Notes under the pieces: generated by a model | Told to the model about the DNA's origin: nothing | The model's database searches: none | What the model saw: the letters and a program-made list of their open reading frames with translations, nothing else | Assembly (NCBI GenBank): GCA_964572855.1 | Contig: CAZNGF010000058.1 | Span: forward strand, 1-18,656 | DNA from: CAZNGF01 sp964572855 | GTDB lineage: Bacteria > Bipolaricaulota > Bipolaricaulia > RBG-16-55-9 > JAJCYT01 | Direction: 5' to 3' | Length of the DNA: 18,656 nt | Shown here: positions 6,409-13,249 of the stretch, piece by piece | Numbering within the stretch: position 1 is the first letter of the stretch | Layout: every line of letters starts with the position of its first letter | Position numbers and translations under genes: made by a program

Positions 6409-9216
6409 ATGCGAACTCAGTTAAAACTGTTCACCTTTGCGGTCGCGCTGTTGTTGGCGCTGGTCGGGGCGGGCGCACACGCGTACGGGCAGGCCGGGCC
6501 GCTGGACGGGGCCACCAAGGCGTGGAGCCTGCAGAGCGATTTCGACGGCGACAACGTCCCGAGCCCCGGTGACGTATTGCGCTACACGATCCAAATCCCC
6601 AACACGGGGGACGAGACGATCGACGACGTCATCTTCGCCGACTTCCCCGAGCCCACGGTCGCGCTCGAAACCGGCAGCGTGACCACGACGCACGGCCGCG
6701 TGATCAAGGGCAACGGCGCCGGCGACACCAGCGTGATCGTGGAGGTCGGCTCGCTCGACCCCGGCGAGACCGCCCGCATCACCTTCGACGTGCGCATCTG
6801 CGTCTGCCTCCAGGGCCCCACCGAGGTCGTCAACCAGGGCCTCGTCAACGCCCCCGGGATCAAGGTGCCCACCGACGACCCCAGCACGCCCGAACTCGAC
6901 GACCCGACCGTGACGCCGGTCGACGTGCCCGGCGCGTCCGAAATCGGCACGCCGGCCAAGACCTGGAGCCTGCAAACGGACGCCGACGGCGGCGGCCAGC
7001 CCAGCCCCGGCGACACCCTGCGCTACACGGTCAACATCCCCAACGTGGGCCAGGGCCCGGCGCGCGATTTGGTGTTCTTCGACGCGCCGGATCCCAGCTC
7101 GCGGCTGGTGACCGGCAGCGTGACCACCACGCACGGGACCGTGACCTCGGGCAACCGCAGCGGCGACCAAACGGTGGTGGTCGTGATCGAGAACCTGGCG
7201 GCCGGCGCCAGCGCGACGGTGCGCTTCGACGTCACGCTCAACGCAAACGCCAGCGGCGAGATCTGCAACCAGGGCTTCGTCAAGGCCCCGCAGGGCGAAC
7301 TCCCCACCGACGACCCCGACACGCCTGACGAGGACGACTGCACCGAGACCCCGGTCAACCCGCCCGAGACCCCCGAGCTCGGCACGCCGACCAAGCAGGT
7401 CGACCTGGTCGTGGACGCCGACGGCGGCGGCGCGCCCAGCCCCGGCGACACGTTGCGCTACACGATTCGGGTGCCCAACGTGGGCCAGATCCCGGTCGAG
7501 GACGTGACCTTCTCCGACGTACCGGACCCCCAGACCCGGCTCGTGATCGGCAGCGTCACCACCACGCACGGGACCGTGACGCGCGGCAACCAGACGGGCC
7601 AGGCCACGGTCGAGGTCGAAATCGGCACGCTCCCCGTCGGCCAGACGGCCGTGATCCGCTTCGACGTCACGATTCGTGAGGGCGCCACGGGCACCGTGGC
7701 CAACCAGGGCATCGTCGAGACCCCGGACGGGGAAGACCCCACCGACGACCCCGACACGCCCGACGAGGACGACCCCACCGAGACGCCCGTCGAGCCCAAG
7801 GAAACCCCCGAGTTGGGCCAGCCCACCAAGCAGGCGAGCGTCCAGATCGACGCCGACGGCAGCGGCGGTCCCAGCGTGGGCGACACCGTGCGCTACACGA
7901 TCCGCGTGCCCAACGTGGGCCAGGCCATCGTGAACGACCTGACGTTCACGGACACGCCCGACCCCAACACGCAGCTCGTGGTCGGCAGCGTGACCACCTC
8001 GCATGGGACCGTGACCGCGGGCAACGCCGGCGGCGACACGGCCGTCGAGGTCGCGGTGCCGACGCTCGGCGTGGGGCAGACGCTCGTGATCCGCTTCGAC
8101 GTCGTCGTGCTGGAAGGGGCGGCAGAGGCGGGGCAGATCGCCAACCAGGGCATCGTGAGCACCCCGCCCGACGACGACACGCCGGGTGGGGACATCCCGA
8201 CCGACGACCCCGACACCCCCGACGAGCCCGGCGACGAGACCGAGACCCCGGTCGAGCCCAAGGGGCCGCCGGTCACGCCCAAGAAGCAGGCGGCCGTGAT
8301 TCGGGACGCCGACGGCAGCGGCGGGCCCAGCGTGGGCGATACCGTGCGCTACACGATCACGCTGCCCAACGTGACCGGGTCCTCGGTGGCCGAGGTCGTG
8401 TTCCGGGACACGCCGGACGAGGCCACCCGGATCGTTCCCGGCAGCGTGCGCGCCTCGCGCGGGCGCGTCGTGCTCGGAAACGAACCGGGGCACCGCGCGA
8501 TCCGCGTCGACGTAGGTGCGCTCCCGGTTGGCCAGAGCGCCGAGATCACCTTCGACGTGATCGTGAGCGGCGAGGTGGCCCAGGTCGTCAACCAGGGGAT
8601 CGTCGAGACCCCGGAGGGCGAGGTCCCCACGGACGACCCCGACACCGAGGCGCCCGACGACGAAACCGTGACGCCGCTGGGGCCGCGCGTTTCGATCCCC
8701 GTGGCCATCTGCGAGCAGCCGCCGAAGCTGGAGGCCCTGCTGTCCAGCACGACCTTCCTCATTCGCTTCCAGGACCGCTCGACCGACGCGGACAACGACA
8801 TCCTCACGCGCCTGTGGGACTTCGGCGACGGGACGACGTGCTCGGACGACCACACGGCCGGCTGCTCGGTCTCGTTCGACGGCAAGACCTTCGAGGGCGA
8901 CGTGCGCAGCCCCGTGCACATCTTCAAGGGGCAGGGGCGTTTCGTGACCACGCTCACCGTGACCGACAGCCAGGGCCACTCGGACACGACGGCCTGTCCG
9001 TTCACGTACGGCGACCCGCCGATCGAGACCGTGCTGGACGCCAACGCCAACCACGTGCTGGACGACGCCGAGGTGCTGCGAGCCATCGACCTCTGGGTCA
9101 CCGGCACGCCCGTGCCCAACACCAACGGCAAGCTGATCAACGACCGGCTCATCCTGACCCTGATCGACAAGTGGATCCAGGGGGCGCCGATCGGCGTGAA
9201 GGACGGAAGCAACTAG
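6409..9216 (+). CDS. Secreted surface protein: five DUF11 repeats, PKD domain, dockerin-like tail
   Basis: A 935-residue exported, very acidic protein. Residues 1-24 are a signal peptide ending AHA. Five tandem DUF11 (Ig-like) repeats begin near residues 37, 184, 329, 474 and 626. The spacings are 147, 145, 145 and 152 residues. Each repeat contains D-x-D-G-x-x-x-P-S-x-G-D, L-R-Y-T-I, a G-S-V-T-T-T-H-G-T-V strand and an NQG-V strand, and ends in a linker rich in Asp, Pro and Thr (PTDDPDTPDEDDPTETPV). A PKD-type domain follows (about 770-865) with the WDFGDG signature at 803-808. The tail (875-930) begins LDANANHVLDDAE, an EF-hand/dockerin-type calcium loop. There is no LPxTG or transmembrane anchor. 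It is likely a stalk or matrix protein at the surface, with attachment through the tail inferred. AGGGG precedes ATG 6409, and a strong terminator follows the stop. Confidence 0.9.
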   Translation: MRTQLKLFTFAVALLLALVGAGAHAYGQAGPLDGATKAWSLQSDFDGDNVPSPGDVLRYTIQIPNTGDETIDDVIFADFPEPTVALETGSVTTTHGRVIKGNGAGDTSVIVEVGSLDPGETARITFDVRICVCLQGPTEVVNQGLVNAPGIKVPTDDPSTPELDDPTVTPVDVPGASEIGTPAKTWSLQTDADGGGQPSPGDTLRYTVNIPNVGQGPARDLVFFDAPDPSSRLVTGSVTTTHGTVTSGNRSGDQTVVVVIENLAAGASATVRFDVTLNANASGEICNQGFVKAPQGELPTDDPDTPDEDDCTETPVNPPETPELGTPTKQVDLVVDADGGGAPSPGDTLRYTIRVPNVGQIPVEDVTFSDVPDPQTRLVIGSVTTTHGTVTRGNQTGQATVEVEIGTLPVGQTAVIRFDVTIREGATGTVANQGIVETPDGEDPTDDPDTPDEDDPTETPVEPKETPELGQPTKQASVQIDADGSGGPSVGDTVRYTIRVPNVGQAIVNDLTFTDTPDPNTQLVVGSVTTSHGTVTAGNAGGDTAVEVAVPTLGVGQTLVIRFDVVVLEGAAEAGQIANQGIVSTPPDDDTPGGDIPTDDPDTPDEPGDETETPVEPKGPPVTPKKQAAVIRDADGSGGPSVGDTVRYTITLPNVTGSSVAEVVFRDTPDEATRIVPGSVRASRGRVVLGNEPGHRAIRVDVGALPVGQSAEITFDVIVSGEVAQVVNQGIVETPEGEVPTDDPDTEAPDDETVTPLGPRVSIPVAICEQPPKLEALLSSTTFLIRFQDRSTDADNDILTRLWDFGDGTTCSDDHTAGCSVSFDGKTFEGDVRSPVHIFKGQGRFVTTLTVTDSQGHSDTTACPFTYGDPPIETVLDANANHVLDDAEVLRAIDLWVTGTPVPNTNGKLINDRLILTLIDKWIQGAPIGVKDGSN

Positions 9217-9238
9217 ACACGGTTCGAGCTGTTTAAGA

Positions 9239-9272
9239 CGACGGGGGCGGCACAACCGCCCCCGTCGCTTTT
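9239..9272 (+). terminator. Rho-independent terminator of the DUF11 gene
   Basis: A perfect 12-bp stem (CGACGGGGGCGG at 9239-9250 with its complement at 9256-9267) has a five-base loop CACAA and is followed by CTTTT. It starts 22 bases after the stop codon. Confidence 0.9.
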
Positions 9273-9277
9273 CGCTC

Positions 9278-9558
9278 AGAGTCCGTCTTCAAAGAAGGGG
9301 ATGCAACTCGTTCAATGATGCGGCGAGCTGGCGTAGGAGCGGGGATTCCCGGCCCGGCGGGGTTGGGCACAGGAACCGTGTCCCTTCAGGTAGAGCGAAT
9401 GCACGTCTTCGCCTTATGTAGGGGTCCCATTGATGGGACCCTGGGAGAGGCGTCCGGTTCGTTGGCAGAAGAGGGCGTTGCAGGCTGTTCGGAGCGCGTA
9501 GGCGCGGGCGCGATGAATCGCGCCCCTACGGTCACCGGGGATTTTGAAGACGGACTCT
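9278..9558. repeat. 281-bp segment bounded by 16-bp perfect inverted repeats
   Basis: AGAGTCCGTCTTCAAA (9278-9293) recurs as its exact reverse complement at 9543-9558. Doublet D lies between them. No target-site duplication is visible at the ends and there is no coding capacity inside. It may be a small non-autonomous element. The remainder of the gene-free stretch 9217-9746 shows nothing I recognise. Confidence 0.6.
9417..9530. repeat. REP-like doublet D (GTAG ends outside)
   Basis: X (9418-9441) is GTAGGGG running into GGTCCCAT-TG-ATGGGACC; the centre is TG where doublet C has TC. Y in reverse complement (9506-9529) ends CCCCTAC. The spacer is 64 bases. The layout is the same as doublet C. 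Confidence 0.9.
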
Positions 9559-9746
9559 AAGGATGACGTGGCCGGTATGGTGAGCGTCCCTGGGAACCCG
9601 CGCTCCCGCTCGCGTGTATCCAAGCATGTCGCGCGTGCGCGCCCGGCGGCCGAAGCAGGGGACGCGCTCGGGTGATCGGTGCGCTTTCGCTCCGCGGTCG
9701 CGCGGGCTAAAGTGGTCGACACGGCAGATCCCTGGGAGGCATGACG

Positions 9747-10928
9747 ATGAGACGAGTGCTTTGGCTGGCGTTGGTCGGGTTGTTGTCCGGGTGCACGATG
9801 TGGCAGGCCGCGGACGTGCCCGCGCCGCAGGCCGCGCCCCAGCGGGTCACGCGGGCCGCTTACCTGACCCATCTGCTAAACGCCCAGCCCGAGTTTCGCG
9901 AGGCCCTGCCCCTGATGCGATTCGACCGCGTGAGCCAGGCGGGCCTGAGCGGGGAGGGGGCGCGCGCCCTGGTCATCGACTTCTTCGGCGGCGACGGGGA
10001 GTGGGGCCCCGAGCACGGGTGGGCCGTGCTGGAGACGCTGATGACCGTGGCCCCGGACGCCGACTACTGGATCATCGACCTGGACCAGGTGGCGCGCGAG
10101 ATCCAGCAGGACGGCCAGGCCCCGCTGGACCCGGTGGTGCGCGCGTTGGAGGGGGCGCGTTCCTGGAGCCGCGCGGGGGGCGGCGTGATCAACATGTCGT
10201 TCGGCTATCCGCCCGCGGGAGGCTGCACCTCGGGCAACGTCTACAACGGGGCGCTTGCGAAATCGCTCCGGCAAATCGCGCGCGCGAACGTCAACCTGGT
10301 GGCCTCGGCCGGCAACTGGGGCGGCAACACAGCGCTCTACCCGGGCTGCGCGCCCGAGGTGCTCTCGGTGGGCTCGGTCTACGACGCGGACGACACGCAG
10401 GCGCGCTGGTTGCCCGACCCGGACGTGGGCTTTGCGGGCTGTACGGATCGGCCCGTGCGGCGCGGGATGATCGCCTGCAACAGCCACCCCGGCGAGCTCT
10501 ACGCCGTGGGCGCCTCGGTGGACGGATACGAGAAGTACCGGGGCCGCCAGCCCTTCACCGGCAGCAGCGTGGCCGCGCCCTTTGCCTCGGGCGCGCTCAT
10601 CCTGCTGCGCGCGACCGGGCTCAATGCGGGTGAAGCGCGCGCGCAACTGGTGGAGGCGGCCGAGGTGCGCACCGCCCAAGACGGCGCGCGCTACCGGCTC
10701 TTGGACGCCGCGGCCGCGCTGGGGCTGGATCAAAGCTCGCAGACGCCGCCCGGCGACGGCTCGCTGGCCCGCTTCGCCGACGCCAACGCCAACGCGCGCA
10801 TCGACGACGGTGAAGCGCGCGCGGTCATCCTGGCCTGGGTGCGCACCGAGACGCTCCACGGCGTGCGCGTGACCGACGCGCGCATGGACGCCGTCATGCA
10901 GGCCTGGGTGATGGGGCTCCCGGTCTGA
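9747..10928 (+). CDS. Lipoprotein subtilisin-like protease (S8) with dockerin-like tail
   Basis: A 393-residue divergent S8 protease, apparently membrane-anchored. LLSGC with Cys16 is a good lipobox. Candidate catalytic residues are Asp78 (ALVIDFFGGD), His90 (PEHGWAVLETL), oxyanion Asn190 (VASAGNWGG) and Ser274 (TGSSVAAPFASG; the usual GTS is GSS here). The region after Asn190 (APEVLSVGSVYDADDTQ) closely parallels EVVSVGAVYDYDGTQ of the protease at 4528, so the two are paralogues. The last 50 residues (FADANANARIDDGEARAV...W...VTDARMDAVMQAWVMGLPV) match the tail of the DUF11 protein. I prefer ATG 9747 over ATG 9741 because GGGAGG (9734-9739) is only one base from the first but seven bases from the second. 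No promoter was recognised. Confidence 0.85.
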   Translation: MRRVLWLALVGLLSGCTMWQAADVPAPQAAPQRVTRAAYLTHLLNAQPEFREALPLMRFDRVSQAGLSGEGARALVIDFFGGDGEWGPEHGWAVLETLMTVAPDADYWIIDLDQVAREIQQDGQAPLDPVVRALEGARSWSRAGGGVINMSFGYPPAGGCTSGNVYNGALAKSLRQIARANVNLVASAGNWGGNTALYPGCAPEVLSVGSVYDADDTQARWLPDPDVGFAGCTDRPVRRGMIACNSHPGELYAVGASVDGYEKYRGRQPFTGSSVAAPFASGALILLRATGLNAGEARAQLVEAAEVRTAQDGARYRLLDAAAALGLDQSSQTPPGDGSLARFADANANARIDDGEARAVILAWVRTETLHGVRVTDARMDAVMQAWVMGLPV

Positions 10929-11071
10929 TCCGGCTCGGGGAATCGGGTCGCCATGATGCAGATCATCCCGAATCATGACGGGCGGCATGGCTCCTCCCGC
11001 GGGCCTATGGCATATTGACACGCGAGGGGCAACACCAAAGCCAAACTGCAACAACCTCCTTTGGGAATGGA

Positions 11072-11109
11072 AGCCGGGGAGCGCCCGCTCCCCGGCTCTC
11101 CTCATTTTT
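11072..11109 (+). terminator. Probable terminator after the lipoprotein protease gene
   Basis: AGCCGGGGAGC (11072-11082) pairs perfectly with GCTCCCCGGCT (11087-11097) across a four-base loop. Seven bases later comes TTTTT (11105-11109). It lies about 140 bases after the stop, so either the transcript has a long 3' end or it serves an unseen transcript. No gene is seen in 10929-11281. Confidence 0.55.
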
Positions 11110-11184
11110 CCGGCTTGACCCCATCAAGGCAGGATCCGCATTCGTCCGATGGCAATCGGTCGTGTCAACGCTCTATGTCAAGCC

Positions 11185-11244
11185 GTAGGGCGGGCTACGC
11201 CTGCCTTTCGGCCGAGCAGCAACGGCAGGCGCAGCCTGCCCTAC
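11185..11244. repeat. REPIN-like doublet of a second type (Z)
   Basis: Two 21-base arms (11185-11205 and 11224-11244) are inverted copies differing at two positions, separated by 18 bases. Each arm starts with GTAGGG on its outer side and contains its own small hairpin (GGCAGGC-TGC-GCCTGCC in the right arm read on the minus strand). GTAG plus a hairpin in inverted pairs is the standard REP doublet layout. Confidence 0.7.
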
Positions 11245-11281
11245 CTTGTTTGCTTGAAGCGTCGAATGGGATGAAACGCGA

Positions 11282-11358
<77 letters not shown>

Positions 11359-11382
11359 GCGGCCCAGCCGAGACGGCCGGGG

Positions 11383-11459
11383 TGGCGGGGATGACGGGAT
11401 TTGAACCCGCGTTCTCTGCCTTGACAGGGCAGCGTGTTAGGCCTCTACACCACACCCCC
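11383..11459 (-). tRNA. tRNA-Asp(GTC)
   Basis: Acceptor GGGGGTG pairs with CATCCCC (one G-U pair). The anticodon loop CTGTCAA lies between CTGCC and GGCAG, giving anticodon GTC. The T arm is CGGGTTCAAATCCCG. The discriminator is G, as expected for Asp, and CCA is encoded. A consensus promoter lies directly upstream. Confidence 0.97.
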
Positions 11460-11470
11460 GTGGCGAGCGC

Positions 11471-11499
11471 ATTATAGTCGGCGGCGTCGGGTCTGTCAA
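11471..11499 (-). promoter_or_regulatory. Consensus sigma70 promoter of tRNA-Asp/tRNA-Phe
   Basis: On the minus strand there is TTGACA (11494-11499), exactly 17 bases, then TATAAT (11471-11476). Both hexamers match the consensus fully. The start of tRNA-Asp is 12 bases after the -10 element, leaving only a short 5' leader. Confidence 0.92.
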
Positions 11500-11583
11500 A
11501 CAAATGTGGAAAGGGGAAAACGGAGAGCGGAAACCGGATAACGGCGATCTCTCCAAGCGGTTTTCGTGCTTCTTCTCAACGTT

Positions 11584-11668
11584 TGGTGCGAAGGGCGGGA
11601 CTCGAACCCGCACGGGTTGCCCCACAAGGTCCTAAGCCTTGCGCGTCTGCCGATTCCGCCACCTTCGC
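11584..11668 (-). tRNA. tRNA-Leu(TAG)
   Basis: An 85-base tRNA with a long variable arm, as expected for Leu. The acceptor is GCGAAGG/CCTTCGC. The anticodon loop CTTAGGA between CAAGG and CCTTG gives anticodon TAG. The T arm is GCGGGTTCGAGTCCCGC. The discriminator is A and CCA is encoded. Confidence 0.97.
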
Positions 11669-11793
11669 ACGAACTCCGTTCGCCCTCTATCGAAGCCAAT
11701 GAAAGGTTGCCCTGGCTCGGTTCGTGCCTGCGCCGGCGGGGGAATCGGGACCAAGCGCCCCGTAGACCCCTTCCGGTTTTCTACGCCGTTGCC

Positions 11794-11870
11794 TGGTGCG
11801 CCCGGGAGGATTCGAACCCCCAACCTCATGGTCCGAAGCCACGCGCTCTGTCCGATTGAGCTACGGGCGC
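11794..11870 (-). tRNA. tRNA-Arg(TCG)
   Basis: Acceptor GCGCCCG/CGGGCGC; anticodon loop CTTCGGA between CGTGG and CCATG (one G-U pair), anticodon TCG; discriminator A; encoded CCA. No separate promoter is obvious in the 78 bases before it, so read-through from tRNA-His is likely. Confidence 0.96.
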
Positions 11871-11948
11871 ACGTGCCGCGCGTCCTGCTTGGGTGTCGTG
11901 GGTGGGAAGTGGCACGGACCGGGGCCCTTCCCGCAGGAGCGGGGGCGT

Positions 11949-12025
11949 TGGGCTGCCTGACGGGAATCGAACCCGCAGCCTCTGGAGCCACAGTCCAGCG
12001 CTCTAACCTTTGAGCTACAGGCAGC
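11949..12025 (-). tRNA. tRNA-His(GTG)
   Basis: The anticodon loop CTGTGGC between CTGGA and TCCAG gives anticodon GTG. The acceptor is CTGCCTG/CAGGCAG. The base before position 1 is an encoded G (12025) that can pair with C73, the identity element of tRNA-His. CCA is encoded. It is the first tRNA of the cluster in transcription order. Confidence 0.97.
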
Positions 12026-12041
12026 ATGCAAGTGCGTTGAA

Positions 12042-12070
12042 ATTGTAGGGGGGCAGACGCGGGATGTCAA
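12042..12070 (-). promoter_or_regulatory. Sigma70 promoter of the tRNA-His cluster
   Basis: On the minus strand there is TTGACA (12065-12070), 17 bases, then TACAAT (12042-12047), ending 17 bases before tRNA-His. It lies in the short gap after the meaB stop codon. Confidence 0.88.
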
Positions 12071-12084
12071 GCGGGAATTGGCTC

Positions 12085-13038
12085 TTACTGCGCGCCGTGG
12101 AGCGTCTGGAACAAATGGTCCAGCGCCTCGAAGGGGAGGCGTTCTCCCGCGAGCACCTGCGCCGCGCTCGAGGCCAGCCGCGCGCGCCCGGCGTCGTCCC
12201 AGAGGTCGCGTTTGAGCCGGGCCTCGACGCCGCGCCGGAGTAGCCCGGCCACGCGCTCGCGCCGGTGCGCTTGCAGGCCGTCGGCGCCCAGGGAGTCGAG
12301 GTGGGATCGGATCGCGTCCCCGAGCGCGTCGATGCCCTCCCCGGCCGAGGCCACGGTGCGCTCGATCGGGGGCGCCCAGTCGCGCGGGGACAGACCCAGG
12401 AGCTGCTGCAGGCTCTGCTCCACCAGGTCGGCGCCCGCGTGGTCGCTCTTGTTGACGCAGAAGACGTCGGCGATCTCCATCAGGCCCGCCTTCATGGCCT
12501 GGATCACGTCGCCCGACTGCGGCACGAGCACGACCACCACCGAGTCGGCGTTCTGCATCACGTCGACCTCGGCCTGGCCCACGCCCACGGTCTCCAGCAG
12601 CACGACGTCAAAACCGGCGGCCTCGAACAGGAGCGCGACCTCGTCGGTCGTCCCGCTCAAGCCGCCCAGCGAGCCGCGCGAGGCCACGCTGCGGATGAAC
12701 ACGCCCTCGTCCTCTGCTGCATCGTGCATGCGTACGCGGTCGCCCAGCAGCGCGCCACCCGAAAACGGGCTCGTGGGGTCGCAGGCCAACACGCCCACCG
12801 ACTTGCCTTGCGCCCGATAGGCGCGCGTGAGCCGATCCACCAGCGTGCTCTTGCCCGCGCCGGGCGGGCCCGTGATCCCGATCCGCACCGAGCGGCCGGT
12901 GTGGGGAAAGATTTGATCCAGCACGCGGTCGTAGCCGGGCGCGTGGTTTTCGACCCGTGTGATCAGACGGGCCAGCGCGCGCCTGTCCCCGTCCAGCAGG
13001 CGTGCGATCCAGCGGTCCGCTTGCGCTTCCGTGCTCAT
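12085..13038 (-). CDS. meaB: Methylmalonyl-CoA mutase-associated GTPase MeaB
   Basis: A 317-residue G3E-type P-loop GTPase of the MeaB/ArgK family. It loads and protects the B12 cofactor of methylmalonyl-CoA or related acyl-CoA mutases in the cytoplasm. Motifs in order are Walker A GPPGAGKST (57-65), the family-specific DPTSPFSGGALLGDR (87-101), switch region ETVGVGQ (149-155), VPQSGDVIQAMKAGLMEIAD (172-191), and base-recognition NKSD (196-199). The length is normal. No mutase subunit gene lies in the window, so its client is encoded elsewhere. The start ATG has no Shine-Dalgarno. A TATAAT box ends eight bases before it, which suggests a leaderless or near-leaderless transcript. Confidence 0.95.
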   Translation of the reverse strand: MSTEAQADRWIARLLDGDRRALARLITRVENHAPGYDRVLDQIFPHTGRSVRIGITGPPGAGKSTLVDRLTRAYRAQGKSVGVLACDPTSPFSGGALLGDRVRMHDAAEDEGVFIRSVASRGSLGGLSGTTDEVALLFEAAGFDVVLLETVGVGQAEVDVMQNADSVVVVLVPQSGDVIQAMKAGLMEIADVFCVNKSDHAGADLVEQSLQQLLGLSPRDWAPPIERTVASAGEGIDALGDAIRSHLDSLGADGLQAHRRERVAGLLRRGVEARLKRDLWDDAGRARLASSAAQVLAGERLPFEALDHLFQTLHGAQ

Positions 13039-13046
13039 GGGGGGCG

Positions 13047-13076
13047 ATTATAGGCGGCCGGATCGCCCCGTTCCAA
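13047..13076 (-). promoter_or_regulatory. Promoter of meaB (near-leaderless)
   Basis: On the minus strand there is TTGGAA (13071-13076), an 18-base spacer and TATAAT (13047-13052). With a usual -10 to +1 distance, transcription would start about two bases before the ATG at 13038. Confidence 0.75.
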
Positions 13077-13087
13077 GCGGACGGGAG

Positions 13088-13117
13088 TTGACGGGTTTTG
13101 CGGGCATAGGCTATAGT
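13088..13117 (+). promoter_or_regulatory. Promoter of the amino-acid transport operon
   Basis: TTGACG (13088-13093), an 18-base spacer and TATAGT (13112-13117) would give a leader of about 125 bases before ATG 13250. The -35 is only 11 bases from the -35 of the divergent meaB promoter. Confidence 0.75.
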
Positions 13118-13249
13118 GAGCTCTCAGGCGCTTGTGCCCACCCGGCCCGCCGCGGCTGCGAGCTCGGCTCGGGCGCGAGGCCCGATCGACCCCAACGGCG
13201 ACGGGGTTAAGTTCGCCGCACTCAACGCGTTCCATCCTAAGGAGGTCTT

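Noticed and set aside
6421..9255. A 944-codon open frame on the minus strand opposite the DUF11 gene
   Set aside because: It is a mirror of GC-rich codon structure: the plus strand has clear domains and a signal peptide, while the antisense product is low-complexity, rich in Arg, Gly, Val and His, with no recognisable domain.
9315..9560. An 81-codon open frame between the DUF11 and lipoprotein genes
   Set aside because: It runs straight through REP doublet D and the inverted repeat, and has no ribosome site or domain.
11015..11020. TTGACA on the plus strand as a promoter
   Set aside because: No -10-like hexamer 16-18 bases downstream and no gene follows on that strand.
9876..11105. Long minus-strand open frame opposite the lipoprotein protease gene
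   Set aside because: Antisense shadow; the plus-strand product has a lipobox and S8 catalytic motifs.
11522..11554. Possible terminator of tRNA-Leu on the minus strand (GGAGAG...CTCTCC, then T-rich)
   Set aside because: The stem is only six pairs with a 21-base loop and the T tract is interrupted by C runs.
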